Part shown: piece after piece, positions 36,417 through 46,043 of the stretch
How positions within the stretch are numbered: the stretch's first letter is position 1
How the letters are laid out: each line of letters starts with the position of its first letter
Assembly (NCBI GenBank): GCA_028286915.1
Contig: JAQBQQ010000019.1
Span: 1-53,228, forward strand
DNA length: 53,228 bases
Direction of reading: 5' to 3'
Source: Candidatus Peribacteria bacterium
GTDB taxonomy: Bacteria > Patescibacteriota > Gracilibacteria > Peribacterales > Peribacteraceae
Translations under genes and position numbers: made by a program
The notes under the pieces: model-generated
Database searches by the model: none
The model's input: only the letters and a program-made list of their open reading frames with translations
Told to the model about the DNA's origin: nothing

Positions 36417-36926
36417 TTACCGTGTCACTGTAAAAGGCCCATGGTTCTCATAATGCGGCGCATCAACCGTGACAGTTCCGTCTGCATTACGACGGACAGT
36501 ATACCCTGTATAAGCGCCGGATGTTGTCGTGCAGCCAACGCCACAGGATACCGGCGTTGTATTCCCGGACCACCATTTTGGATCTCTAGGCATACTAACG
36601 AGATAGCTTCCCGTAAGACTGGATGCCATAAAAACAGAATCCGAAGAGGCGCAACCGCCCGGTGCATCAGCAATCATGGTAGCGCAGATATGATAGGTCG
36701 TCCCCGGCTTCACATTCTTGAGGCTGTCCGGTAAGGCTTTGTTATCAGTTGTATATTGATAGATTGCATTTGCAGTTGTATTCACATCTGAAAGACGCTG
36801 CCCATCTCTGCTCATATGCCAACTACAATCCTGGCAGTTGGATACTGTCAGCCAATGAAAAATCAGAAAACCGATAATAAGAAAGGTTGCTGCAATTAAA
36901 ATTCCAACTTTATACCGGGTTTGCAT
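36417..36926 (-). CDS. Hypothetical membrane-anchored protein (pseudopilin-like size and layout)
   Basis: One N-terminal TM, then an extracytoplasmic domain with several cysteines; no clear prepilin peptidase motif. Confidence 0.6.
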   Translation of the reverse strand: MQTRYKVGILIAATFLIIGFLIFHWLTVSNCQDCSWHMSRDGQRLSDVNTTANAIYQYTTDNKALPDSLKNVKPGTTYHICATMIADAPGGCASSDSVFMASSLTGSYLVSMPRDPKWWSGNTTPVSCGVGCTTTSGAYTGYTVRRNADGTVTVDAPHYENHGPFTVTR

Positions 36927-36974
36927 GCAGAGAACTTTATCGATTTCCTATTGAATGATCAAACACTAAAAACT

Positions 36975-37091
36975 GTCACCCTTCGATACATCCCGCGTGT
37001 CACACTGAGTAGTCCTGAGCTTGGCCCAAAGGGTTCCCTTTGGGGTCGAAGGACGTATCGAAGTGCGAATAGCGGGATTACTCAGGGTGAC
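36975..37091. repeat. Complex imperfect inverted repeat element
   Basis: GTCACCCT...AGGGTGAC termini, TTCGATAC/GTATCGAA, internal CCCAAAGGG-tt-CCCTTTGGG (37025-37044). Confidence 0.75.
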
Positions 37092-37116
37092 GCTCATATA
37101 AGTACACTTTGTCTTT

Positions 37117-37857
37117 TTACTTTCGCTTCTTCATATGTGCACCGGCGCCGACGGCGAGTGCGACTATACTAATGAGAAGGCTCCAGACGCCCAGACCCGT
37201 CGCAGATAAATCCGTTGTCGGTGCCAGCCCGGACAATGTGGTTGTAATATCGGCAAGCGTCGTAGATGGTTCCGGAAAGCCCATTTCTGCCTTGCCATAC
37301 GGACAACCGAAAGCGCCGGCCTTGTCTGTCCGCGTCACGCCATCGGATATTTTCACTTCTTTTTTATCTTCCGGCGTCTGCGTATGTCCCGTCGGGTTGC
37401 ACGAAAACGTAACGTTGACCGGCGTGTTATTCAGCGTACCAAAAAAACGGTACGAGTACGTTGTCTGCACTGTCGGATAAAAAACCGCCTCATATGTACC
37501 GGGCGTTCCGTATGCGGGGCTCAAATCAAATACTCTTTTCTTGTCTCCGGCCGCCACTTCCACTTTGAGTGTCTGCTGCAAATTTTCCACCGGAACGCCT
37601 GCGGATTCACTGTTGCCGTCTCCATCACTGGCCGGCTTTACCGCGCCGGGCACACCAAGCTGCGACACCATGAATTCCACACCTGATTTGTCGTCCACCA
37701 CTACCGGTTCATTCAGTGAGCCAACAGTGAAAGAATAGGTCTTGTCACCAATTTTAAAAGTCTGATGTTCGTGAGCCGATGCGGCAACGGGCAAAAGAAA
37801 GAGAGCAGCTGACACCGCCGCGACGGGGAAAGAAAGGCGCCTCATGTGAAAATTCAT
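37117..37857 (-). CDS. Secreted protein with C-terminal TM anchor, unknown function
   Basis: Signal peptide (FPVAAVSAALFLLPVAASAHEHQTF), C-terminal LGVWSLLISIVALAVGAGAHMKKRK. Confidence 0.75.
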   Translation of the reverse strand: MNFHMRRLSFPVAAVSAALFLLPVAASAHEHQTFKIGDKTYSFTVGSLNEPVVVDDKSGVEFMVSQLGVPGAVKPASDGDGNSESAGVPVENLQQTLKVEVAAGDKKRVFDLSPAYGTPGTYEAVFYPTVQTTYSYRFFGTLNNTPVNVTFSCNPTGHTQTPEDKKEVKISDGVTRTDKAGAFGCPYGKAEMGFPEPSTTLADITTTLSGLAPTTDLSATGLGVWSLLISIVALAVGAGAHMKKRK

Positions 37858-38122
37858 ATGGAAAGGAAAGAAGATGAAAGAAAGACAAAGATACAACTGA
37901 CAATTTCCGTACGCAAGCGCCGTGGCGCCGCAACATACAGCCACGCGGCAAGAGAATTATGATAGTGTGTAGCGATGAAATTTCCATGAGGGAGTATGAT
38001 TGCAATCGTACGGCATATACTGTGCATCCTATATCTGTCTCCGTGTAACTTTTTCCCAGCCGTGTCGTAGTTATACTCAGGAATCGATCGATTATATTTC
38101 CCTGTGTTCTTTCTTCTCTTGT

Positions 38123-38695
38123 ATGGCCACCACTGACGAACAGTCTCTTATTGCCTCGTGCCAGGCCGGGAATCTGGAAGATTTTGATCCACTGTACCGG
38201 ACGTATATTCAGCAGATCTATGGTTTTATTTATCGGCGTACGCTTGTGCGCCAGACCGCCGAAGATCTTACCAGTATCACGTTTATGAAAGCGTTGCAGA
38301 AAATAGACAGTTACTCCGGCGACAAAGGCGTATTTGCCGCCTGGTTGTACCGCATTGCGCGCAATACGATAACGGATTACTACCGAACCAATCATGAGCA
38401 TACCGATATAGAGACTGTCTGGGATCTTTCCGAAGACAACCGCATGAGTGAAACGCTAGATGACAAGCAGGCATACCTGCTTGTGCGCGGTGCGCTGCAA
38501 AAACTGGAACCGGAGAAGCGAGATATTGTCATGCTGCGAATGTGGGACGGACTCAGCTATAAAGAAATTGCCGTCATCACCGGTAAGACTGAAACAAATT
38601 GTAAAGTTATTTTTTCCCGCAGTTTGGACTGGCTTCGCAAGGAAATTCCACTGGCCGCTTTCCTGCTCCTCCTTTTTTCCCCCATCCGACTATGA
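38123..38695 (+). CDS. ECF-type RNA polymerase sigma factor
   Basis: FDPLYRTYIQQIYGFIYRRTLVRQTAEDLTSITFMKALQKI, FAAWLYRIARNTITDYYR, RDIVMLRMWDGLSYKEIAVITGKTETNCKVIFSRSLDWLRKE. Confidence 0.93.
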   Translation: MATTDEQSLIASCQAGNLEDFDPLYRTYIQQIYGFIYRRTLVRQTAEDLTSITFMKALQKIDSYSGDKGVFAAWLYRIARNTITDYYRTNHEHTDIETVWDLSEDNRMSETLDDKQAYLLVRGALQKLEPEKRDIVMLRMWDGLSYKEIAVITGKTETNCKVIFSRSLDWLRKEIPLAAFLLLLFSPIRL

Positions 38696-40209
38696 GCAAA
38701 TCACCACTCGACTCCCTTCTGGCAGAACTGTATGCCATAGACCCCGAGCTACAAACCCGCGAACAGGAACTCATTCCTTTGCTGCAAACGCTGTTGGAAC
38801 ATCAGCCCGATGCCACGCCGTCCAAGGCATTCGTGGCGCGGCTGCGGTCCGAACTCAAAGCCAAAGCGCGCGCCATGGAAACGGAGCATGCCGGTGTTTC
38901 CCGGTCTTTCTTCTCTGTTTTTTCCGGTTTCAAATTTTCCTACGCCGTACTGGGCGTGGTACTGGGCGCAATTATTACCGCTCCCACGGTCTATTACGCT
39001 TTGCACTCGCCAGGTTCACCGGGCTCCATGGCGCAGCACACCGACGCCAAACCACTCTTCGCCTATTCCATTATCAAGCGACCGCAAAATGCTTTTGGTG
39101 ATCTTTCCACGATCAGTCTGCAGCCCAGCGGCCGCGGTGGCGGAGGAGGAGGACTGGGAGGCGATTCTGCAACAGCAGCTCCGAGTACCGGCAAAATGAT
39201 GGCACCTGCAGGTAGCGGTGGTGGTGCAACGAGCGATCTTATGCCGTATCCGCAGGAAATAACTCAGTACGAATACAGCTTCAGCGGAAGCCTGCCGCCA
39301 CTAACCAGTCCCACAGTACCGGTTCTTAAGCGCGAGAAAAGCAGCGCCCGCATAGATCTTGGTGCCATTGCCGGCAATTTTGATTTGGGCGCGCTGAACA
39401 TACGGTCTTTTCCCGGTGCGCGCGTGGATAACCTTACCTTCACGCAGGACACGCAGTACGGCTATATGGTGAATGTGCAATTAGCCGAAGGCATGGTATC
39501 CATTAACCAGAATTATGCCCAGTGGCCGCAGCCGACAGCCAACTGCAAAGACGAAGCCTGTTATCGGGCTCAGCAGGTGAAGATCAATGAAATCCTGCCG
39601 GACGCGACAGTCATTCATCTCGCATCAGCTTTCGCCAAAGAACATAACTTTGACATGTCTCACTACGGTGAACCGGAAGTGGATAACTCCTGGAAGACTG
39701 ACTACGAACGTACGCCGGACAAGAGCAGCTATTACATTCCCGATGTACAGCGCGTCACGTACCCGCTTCTCATAGACGGCAAGCCTGTGTACGACGAAGG
39801 CGGCGGCAAGGCGGGCATACAAATCGGCGTGAGTGTCCGCGAAAAGAAAGTAACCGATGCATGGGGGCTCATGAACCAGAATTATTTGCGCAGTGATTAC
39901 GCCGCCGTACAGGGCAGTGGCAGCATTCTGAATTTCCTGAAGAACTTTGAGCAGACGCCAAAGGAATTCATGAGTAAAGATGCCAAAGTCCGCAGCGTGA
40001 AGATCGAACTTGGTGAGCCGACTCTCGGCTACACCCGCATGTACAACTACACCAACATGCAGAGTGATGAACTGGTGGTTCCAGCTCTCATTTTCCCGGT
40101 CGCTCATGTGCCGAACGGCGACTATTACTACCGGAAATTCATTGCCGTACCATTGGCCAAAGAACTGTTTGACCGCATGCAAAACCAGGGCAGGCCGATG
40201 CCGCTGTAG
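38692..40209 (+). CDS. Membrane-anchored protein, probable anti-sigma partner or envelope protein
   Basis: ATGA overlap with the ECF sigma gene; cytoplasmic N-terminus, one TM (FSYAVLGVVLGAIITAPTVYYAL), Gly-rich linker, large C-terminal domain. Confidence 0.7.
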   Translation: MSKSPLDSLLAELYAIDPELQTREQELIPLLQTLLEHQPDATPSKAFVARLRSELKAKARAMETEHAGVSRSFFSVFSGFKFSYAVLGVVLGAIITAPTVYYALHSPGSPGSMAQHTDAKPLFAYSIIKRPQNAFGDLSTISLQPSGRGGGGGGLGGDSATAAPSTGKMMAPAGSGGGATSDLMPYPQEITQYEYSFSGSLPPLTSPTVPVLKREKSSARIDLGAIAGNFDLGALNIRSFPGARVDNLTFTQDTQYGYMVNVQLAEGMVSINQNYAQWPQPTANCKDEACYRAQQVKINEILPDATVIHLASAFAKEHNFDMSHYGEPEVDNSWKTDYERTPDKSSYYIPDVQRVTYPLLIDGKPVYDEGGGKAGIQIGVSVREKKVTDAWGLMNQNYLRSDYAAVQGSGSILNFLKNFEQTPKEFMSKDAKVRSVKIELGEPTLGYTRMYNYTNMQSDELVVPALIFPVAHVPNGDYYYRKFIAVPLAKELFDRMQNQGRPMPL

Positions 40210-40227
40210 ACAGAAAAAGGAAGAATA

Positions 40228-40264
40228 CAAAGAAAACGAGGATTGTATATCCTCGTTTTCTTTG
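40228..40264 (+). terminator. Hairpin terminator
   Basis: CAAAGAAAACGAGGAT-tgtat-ATCCTCGTTTTCTTTG. Confidence 0.85.
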
Positions 40265-40369
40265 TTCGGCATGTCATCTCCATCCTCTTCCAGCTCATCT
40301 TTTTTCGTTTCTTCTGTCCTGTGCTACTATCCCCAGAATAGCGGGCGCCGTCCGTTCATCCTCCTTTTT

Positions 40370-43300
40370 ATGCCTGCCAATTCTTCAGATCAACAGACAG
40401 ATGCACAACTGGAAAAACAAGAGCTTCGCCTGAATGGTTTTGCCACTCTCCGGACCGGCCTTATTGTTCTGGCTGTTATTCCGGCCATGCTGCTGCTCCT
40501 TGGAAGAGCGGCCCTGGAAATTTCCAACATTATGGGAGCCGTCGGGCTTATCGGTTTGTTTATTACAAGCAAGGGCCTGGAAACTATCCGCCAGTCTTTT
40601 GACGGCGCCCTGGAAAGCAAAGTATTTGTCCGGGCAAACCAGAATATCTTCGTGCCGGGATCAGTATCAGCCAGAAAACAACCGGACATGCAGACGCAAG
40701 CGGAGCCACTGGAACCAGCCACCATGTCGGCAGCCGATGGCATGGACTATCTTTCCGGAAAAACAGCAAAGCCGGCACAGCCCATGCGCGAAGCAGATGC
40801 CCGGCCAAAGACCGCGGTAAAAACGGCACCTGTCATACAGAACGGACCGTCACTTATGGGTTCCATTGATTGGGAAGAATGGGTGGGCAAGAAACTCTTA
40901 CAGAAAGCCGGCGTGCTTATTGTCCTCATTGGTATGATCGTCTTTTTGAAGTACTCGTTTGATAACCATATCATTCGCGAGCTCGGCCGCATTATATTGA
41001 GCGTCCTTGCCGCGGCGCTGCTTCTTGGCGCCGGCGAGTGGTACCGCAAACAGTTCCCGCTCTGGTCGCATGCGTTTACCGGCGGCGGTTTTGCATTGTT
41101 CTATTTTACGGTGTGGGTGGCGCACGTACTGTATGCGCCGGCACTTTTGGATCAGCACGGTTTCCAACTGCCGTCTTCGGTAGCGCTGGTGCTGTACAGT
41201 CTTATTACACTCTTTGCCGCACTGGCATCCATTCGTCACAAAGGGCAAACCATTGCGTGGTTCGCGCTCATTGGCGGGTACCTCACGCCACTGCTCATTC
41301 CGGCACCGGACATGGGGCCGTGGATTTTATCAGTATATCTCTGCATTCTTACGGCCGGGCTTGTCGTTCTGTCATGGCACCAGACATGGCGCCGGCTCAC
41401 ACTGGCTGCGTTCGGGCTTACTCAGCTTTTCCTGTTCGGCAAAATATACGCCGCTGATCTTTCGCTGGTTCCGGATTCCGGACAACTGCTGATTGCCGGC
41501 ATTTTCTTCTCGCTCTTTGCCGCTTCCCTACTGCTGTCACAATTTAAACTGAAAGCCAAAACCGATGAGCAGGATATTGTCCTGGTGAGCGCCAACGCCG
41601 CACTTACGTTCTTTGCGTTCACCGATGCAATGGGCGGTTTCACCGGTATGTGGGTGTGGCTGACGGCGCTGCTTTTCGGCGCGCTCTTTCTGGTATTTGC
41701 CGGCATTGCCTTGCGTCTCCGCAGCGATGACGATCCGCTCATTGATACCTACCACATTATTTCCATCATCTTCATAACGCTCGGCATGTGGCTTAAGCTG
41801 AAGCATGACTGGGTTGCCGTTGCACTGGCGCCATTTTCACTGCTGGTGCTTTGGGAAGGAGTATCGTTGCGCCGCAAATCACTTGTTCACTGCAGCACGC
41901 TGCTTATTGCTCTGTCGCTGCTTCTGTTGTTCTTCAACCTGCCGGTCTTTAATCCGTCCGACAAATGGCTGCCGTTTCTCTCGCCGTGGTCCATTCAAAA
42001 TTATGTCGTCAGCGCCTGTTTAATTGGCTGGGTTTTACTGTCTACACGGGTCACCGAACTCATGAAAAATGAAGGCATGAACTTACAAATATTCCGTCAT
42101 GTCATGCATGGGGTTTTGGCATTCCTGTTTTTTGCCTCTATAAGCATAGAAACAACCGGCGCGCATATTACACCCACATTACCGCTGGCCATCGGCTATC
42201 TGTTCTTTGGCGCCGCCGCTATTACTTTATTTTTCCTTATCGGCGAAGTGGTGTGGCTGGCCGCCGCCATGGTGGCGCAGGTACTGGTTTTGTATTTTGC
42301 ATTCGTCAGCGGCAATGGCACGACGCTTAATATTTTCACTTCGTCGTCCGCCGCATTGTTCCAGCCGTGGTCCGGCATTTCGGTACTGTCGCTGTTCCTC
42401 ACCATGGGAATATTTGTCGCCATCAACCGCGGGAAAAATACCATGTTCGGCACGCTCGGCATGCGGTCGCTGCTTATTGGCGTGGGCGTAGTGCAAGTAT
42501 GGCTGCATGTGTCGGTGGAATTACTGCATCTTTCCGCACAGCTCGAGTGGTCGTTTATTCTCTTGCAACGCTCACTTACCGCCTGGTGGCTGGCAGTTGG
42601 CATCAGCTGCATGCTGGCATCTTTGCGTTTCAGGCACTCGCGGCTTATCTACGGCGGACTGGTTTTTGTATGGCTGGCAGTAAGCAAAGATATGCTGCTG
42701 CTTCTGGCAAACAGACTGGATATCGGCTTCACCGGCCTGTGGACGGTTCTGCCTTTTGCCGCCATTATTATCGGCACTGTTTTCCCGCGGCGCATTCTGC
42801 TTACCAATGGCATGCTCATGTTCTGCGTGGCGCTCATTGTGGACCTAGTGCGGCATATGACCATGGCGGATTCCCTGCAGGTCACTCTCTGGTGGTCGGC
42901 CGCCTCGCTGCTCATTTTAAGCTGGGGCATCTGGAAACGCGATGATTCTCTCGTACTCGCCGCGACCGGTTTTCTGTGCATCACGCTGGCGCATGATTTA
43001 TTGCTGATGCTCATATACCCGCTGCCGTTTTTCTACGCTATTTTCTGGACAGTACTCGCACTCGGCATTGCCAGTGGCGGAAAATTCCTCCGGAAAAAAC
43101 AAATGATGACACTGGGTCTGCTGATGCTCATCGCACTGGCGGCCGTGGACATGTTGCGCCACATTGCCAGCGACGCAACACTGGTCCGTACCATCTGGTG
43201 GTCTGTCGTCGCGCTCATTACCATGCTGCTCGGCTTTGCCATGCACGAGAAGCTATTCCGCCAGGTTGCCATCGGCTTCTTTGGCGCCACGGTTATCAAA

Positions 43301-43441
43301 TTGCTCATCTTCGATTTCGCCACGCTGTCCACCGGCGTCCGCATTGGCGCATCCATTTTGACCGGCTTACTGCTGATTGGGGCGTCGTATCTGTACCAAC
43401 GATTTGACGCGATGTTTAAAGAAGAAGCCAAAGAGAAATAG
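40370..43441 (+). CDS. DUF2339-like large polytopic membrane protein
   Basis: IDWEEWVGKKLLQKAGVLIVLIGMIVFLKYSFDNHIIRELGRIILSVLAAALLLGAGEW and many TM helices. Confidence 0.9.
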   Translation: MPANSSDQQTDAQLEKQELRLNGFATLRTGLIVLAVIPAMLLLLGRAALEISNIMGAVGLIGLFITSKGLETIRQSFDGALESKVFVRANQNIFVPGSVSARKQPDMQTQAEPLEPATMSAADGMDYLSGKTAKPAQPMREADARPKTAVKTAPVIQNGPSLMGSIDWEEWVGKKLLQKAGVLIVLIGMIVFLKYSFDNHIIRELGRIILSVLAAALLLGAGEWYRKQFPLWSHAFTGGGFALFYFTVWVAHVLYAPALLDQHGFQLPSSVALVLYSLITLFAALASIRHKGQTIAWFALIGGYLTPLLIPAPDMGPWILSVYLCILTAGLVVLSWHQTWRRLTLAAFGLTQLFLFGKIYAADLSLVPDSGQLLIAGIFFSLFAASLLLSQFKLKAKTDEQDIVLVSANAALTFFAFTDAMGGFTGMWVWLTALLFGALFLVFAGIALRLRSDDDPLIDTYHIISIIFITLGMWLKLKHDWVAVALAPFSLLVLWEGVSLRRKSLVHCSTLLIALSLLLLFFNLPVFNPSDKWLPFLSPWSIQNYVVSACLIGWVLLSTRVTELMKNEGMNLQIFRHVMHGVLAFLFFASISIETTGAHITPTLPLAIGYLFFGAAAITLFFLIGEVVWLAAAMVAQVLVLYFAFVSGNGTTLNIFTSSSAALFQPWSGISVLSLFLTMGIFVAINRGKNTMFGTLGMRSLLIGVGVVQVWLHVSVELLHLSAQLEWSFILLQRSLTAWWLAVGISCMLASLRFRHSRLIYGGLVFVWLAVSKDMLLLLANRLDIGFTGLWTVLPFAAIIIGTVFPRRILLTNGMLMFCVALIVDLVRHMTMADSLQVTLWWSAASLLILSWGIWKRDDSLVLAATGFLCITLAHDLLLMLIYPLPFFYAIFWTVLALGIASGGKFLRKKQMMTLGLLMLIALAAVDMLRHIASDATLVRTIWWSVVALITMLLGFAMHEKLFRQVAIGFFGATVIKLLIFDFATLSTGVRIGASILTGLLLIGASYLYQRFDAMFKEEAKEK

Positions 43442-43487
43442 ACAGTTGGATGTTGCTCATGCCAATACTATGGAAAATGAAGTTCAT

Positions 43488-43524
43488 GAGGAAGACGAGG
43501 AAAACAGGGTTCCTCGTCTTCCTC
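43488..43524 (+). terminator. Hairpin terminator
   Basis: GAGGAAGACGAGGAA-aacaggg-TTCCTCGTCTTCCTC. Confidence 0.85.
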
Positions 43525-43661
43525 GCTTTCTTTATCTTCTTCCTGCACGCCCAATATACTTGACATAATAGACATTTAATATTTAAATATGACACTAACC
43601 TCCGGTTAGGTCCTCGCAAGAGGAATGTTCTCTGGCGGCTGTCTCTGTATGGGAGGATCCC

Positions 43662-43907
43662 ATGCGGAAGATCATGCTAGTCTCGTCTCTGGCCTTAGTC
43701 GGCCTCAGCTGTCACGGTTGCAGTGCATGGCGCATGGAAGTAAGCGCCTGCGTGACAACGGACAAAATTCCTCTTCACATCGCCGACGGTAAAACTGACG
43801 GCGTCGGCAGCGGGAAGGTTCAAGTCACATTCGTCCGTGAGGCTGACAAGAAAACCTCACCCGTCGTACCGGACAAATCCGTCCCTCCGGAGAAAAAAGA
43901 GAAATGA
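43662..43907 (+). CDS. Small lipoprotein of unknown function, codon-usage outlier
   Basis: Lipobox-like LSCHGC, SD GGGAGG upstream, TTGACA upstream at 43560, GTC/ATC/GCC-rich codons. Confidence 0.7.
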   Translation: MRKIMLVSSLALVGLSCHGCSAWRMEVSACVTTDKIPLHIADGKTDGVGSGKVQVTFVREADKKTSPVVPDKSVPPEKKEK

Positions 43908-43929
43908 GCGGCCTGCCGGACTACAACTA

Positions 43930-43955
43930 AGGAACCATCGCATGCGATGGTTCCT
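43930..43955 (+). terminator. 26-bp perfect palindrome (putative terminator)
   Basis: AGGAACCATCGCATGCGATGGTTCCT followed by ACATTTTTA. Confidence 0.8.
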
Positions 43956-44103
43956 ACATTTTTATGTATGCGCCATACATGCATATAGTGATTGAAATCC
44001 ATATTTTGACTGGTTCCAGCTTTTTATGAGGATCTGCGGCCACAAAGAGCCACTTTCTGTGATGCAATGGTAATCACCAAAAAACCCTCTATAATCCGCC
44101 ACT

Positions 44104-45096
44104 ATGGTTAACCGCATATTCTTTCTGCTCGTAAGCCTTACCGCTTTGCTTATAATAACGGTGGCAACCACTATTGCCCTCTTTCTGCAGCCGTTCCATG
44201 CCCGGTTCTTTACGCCGGCCGAAGCGCGGTCCACAGTTACGCTTATTGCGGTTGGCGACATTATGACCTCGCGCATGGTGGCAAGACAGATAATTAAACC
44301 ACCGACAGAAAATTATCCATTTACGCATATACAAGATTATCTGGCGACAGCGGATATTATTTTCGCCAATCTGGAAACACCGGTTGTAGAAGGCGATATG
44401 GTTTCAACGACAACCATGCAGTTCCGGTCGGACCCGGTTGTGGCAACACTGTTACATGCCGCCAATATTTCCCTGGTCTCGCTGGCCAATAACCACATGC
44501 ATGACTACAAAAAGAAAGGACTGATGCGGACCGTGGAGCTTATGAAGGAGAACGGCATACAGGCCGCCGGTGCCGGAGTAAACACACACGATGCCTATGC
44601 ACCGGTATACGTTGAAAAGAATGGAATCACCGTTGCCCTGCTCGCCTATATAGACCCCGGTCTGGCGCCGGCCAATGCTTACCCGACCGACACCCTGCCG
44701 GGCGTTGCCGTGATGAATATGGATAAACTGAGAGACGGAATACTGGAGGCAAAAAAGCACGCGGATGTTGTCATAGTCTCCATGCATGGCGGACGGGAAT
44801 ACACGAGGGAGCCGACAGCAACCCAGAAAAATTTTGCCTACGCCGCCATAGACGACGGTGCAGATATTGTCCTTGGCCACCACCCGCACTGGGTACAAAC
44901 CGTGGAAGAATATAAAGGCAAAACCATTTTCTACAGCCTGGGAAATTTTGTGTTTGATCAATTATGGTCCAAAGAGACCCGCAACGGGCTCACGGCAAAA
45001 ATTACCATGACCAAAGAAGGCATTACACAGGTGGAGCAGATTCCGATTTATATAGACGAGACGTATCAGCCGACCATTGTACAAATGGATAATTAA
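44104..45096 (+). CDS. CapA-family (PGA_cap) metallophosphatase-like protein
   Basis: LIAVGDIMTSRMVARQI, IIFANLETPVV, SLANNHMHDYKKKGLMRTVELM, VSMHGGREYTREPT, VLGHHPHWVQTVEEYKGKTIFYSLGNFVFDQ. Confidence 0.95.
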   Translation: MVNRIFFLLVSLTALLIITVATTIALFLQPFHARFFTPAEARSTVTLIAVGDIMTSRMVARQIIKPPTENYPFTHIQDYLATADIIFANLETPVVEGDMVSTTTMQFRSDPVVATLLHAANISLVSLANNHMHDYKKKGLMRTVELMKENGIQAAGAGVNTHDAYAPVYVEKNGITVALLAYIDPGLAPANAYPTDTLPGVAVMNMDKLRDGILEAKKHADVVIVSMHGGREYTREPTATQKNFAYAAIDDGADIVLGHHPHWVQTVEEYKGKTIFYSLGNFVFDQLWSKETRNGLTAKITMTKEGITQVEQIPIYIDETYQPTIVQMDN

Positions 45097-45098
45097 AA

Positions 45099-45125
45099 AG
45101 GCCCCGCTCATGGAGAGCGGGGCCT
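45099..45125. terminator. Hairpin terminator between convergent genes
   Basis: AGGCCCCGCTC-atgga-GAGCGGGGCCT. Confidence 0.88.
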
Positions 45126-45153
45126 AAGGAGAGTTGCTGATGTCAACAGGGCA

Positions 45154-45864
45154 TCAGCTATTGTTGCTCTTCTTCTGCAGCCGGCGACGGCTACGAAGAC
45201 CCAACGTTCCGATGGTCAGTACTCCCGTAACCAGGAGACTGATGGAGCCGGGCTCGGGCACCGTACGGATCTGGCCCGTGGGAGCGAACGACTTTTCCGT
45301 GGAAGTCGCGCCGTTGATGACGGCAAGACTCCCGAGCATGTAGCCGGTGGCGTTGGTCCGGAGCATAAGCTGTAACGATGCCATGCCGGGCAGGACGCCG
45401 TTATTGCTAATCATATCCGGAGGAAGGAAATCGAACCCGATATTCTTGCCGTTCAGGGAACGGTCGAAGGAAATCGGCTTGATGGTTCCGCCGTACACGC
45501 CCGGTCCGCCGTAATTCACGCTGACGGCATAGGCTCCGAACGACCGCCACACGCCGCGGTATAACGAGTCCTGGCTGAAGGAATCGTTCTTCAATTCCAC
45601 GACGAAGGTAAGCCCGCCGAGCGCGTTGTGGGCCAGGTCCTCCTGGTACACACGCGACAGGACCTCACCACTAAAGAGCACGTCGCCCAGGGCATCGACA
45701 CCGCTGAGCGGCTGACTCAGCGAGTCCAGAAGCGTGGCCCCGGGATCCAGCACCGACGCGGATGCCAGGACAGACTGACCCGAGAGGATGAAATCAGCTT
45801 TGGCCGCAATCGGCGAGGCGGTCGCCAGCATGGCGATGGCGAGAAGCAGGAAACGGCGCTTCAT
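45154..45864 (-). CDS. PEP-CTERM sorting-signal protein
   Basis: Signal peptide MKRRFLLLAIAMLATASPIAAKA; C-terminus VPEPGSISLLVTGVLTIGTLGLRSRRRLQKK; SD-like GGGAG upstream. Confidence 0.88.
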   Translation of the reverse strand: MKRRFLLLAIAMLATASPIAAKADFILSGQSVLASASVLDPGATLLDSLSQPLSGVDALGDVLFSGEVLSRVYQEDLAHNALGGLTFVVELKNDSFSQDSLYRGVWRSFGAYAVSVNYGGPGVYGGTIKPISFDRSLNGKNIGFDFLPPDMISNNGVLPGMASLQLMLRTNATGYMLGSLAVINGATSTEKSFAPTGQIRTVPEPGSISLLVTGVLTIGTLGLRSRRRLQKKSNNS

Positions 45865-46004
45865 CAACGTACTCCCAATGCAAAGGAACAGACGATACCG
45901 TGCAACGTTGCACGGCAGATCTTCCCGCAAACGGCAGGAAGGCACCAGTATGGCAGATAGCATTTAATGCTGCAACATATAATTTATAAAAAGCAATAAG
46001 TTAA

Positions 46005-46024
46005 AAAGGCGCCTGAGCGCCTTT
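46005..46024 (-). terminator. typA terminator
   Basis: AAAGGCGC-ctga-GCGCCTTT; the minus strand continues into a T run. Confidence 0.85.
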
Positions 46025-46043
46025 CTATCAGCCAGATCCATAT

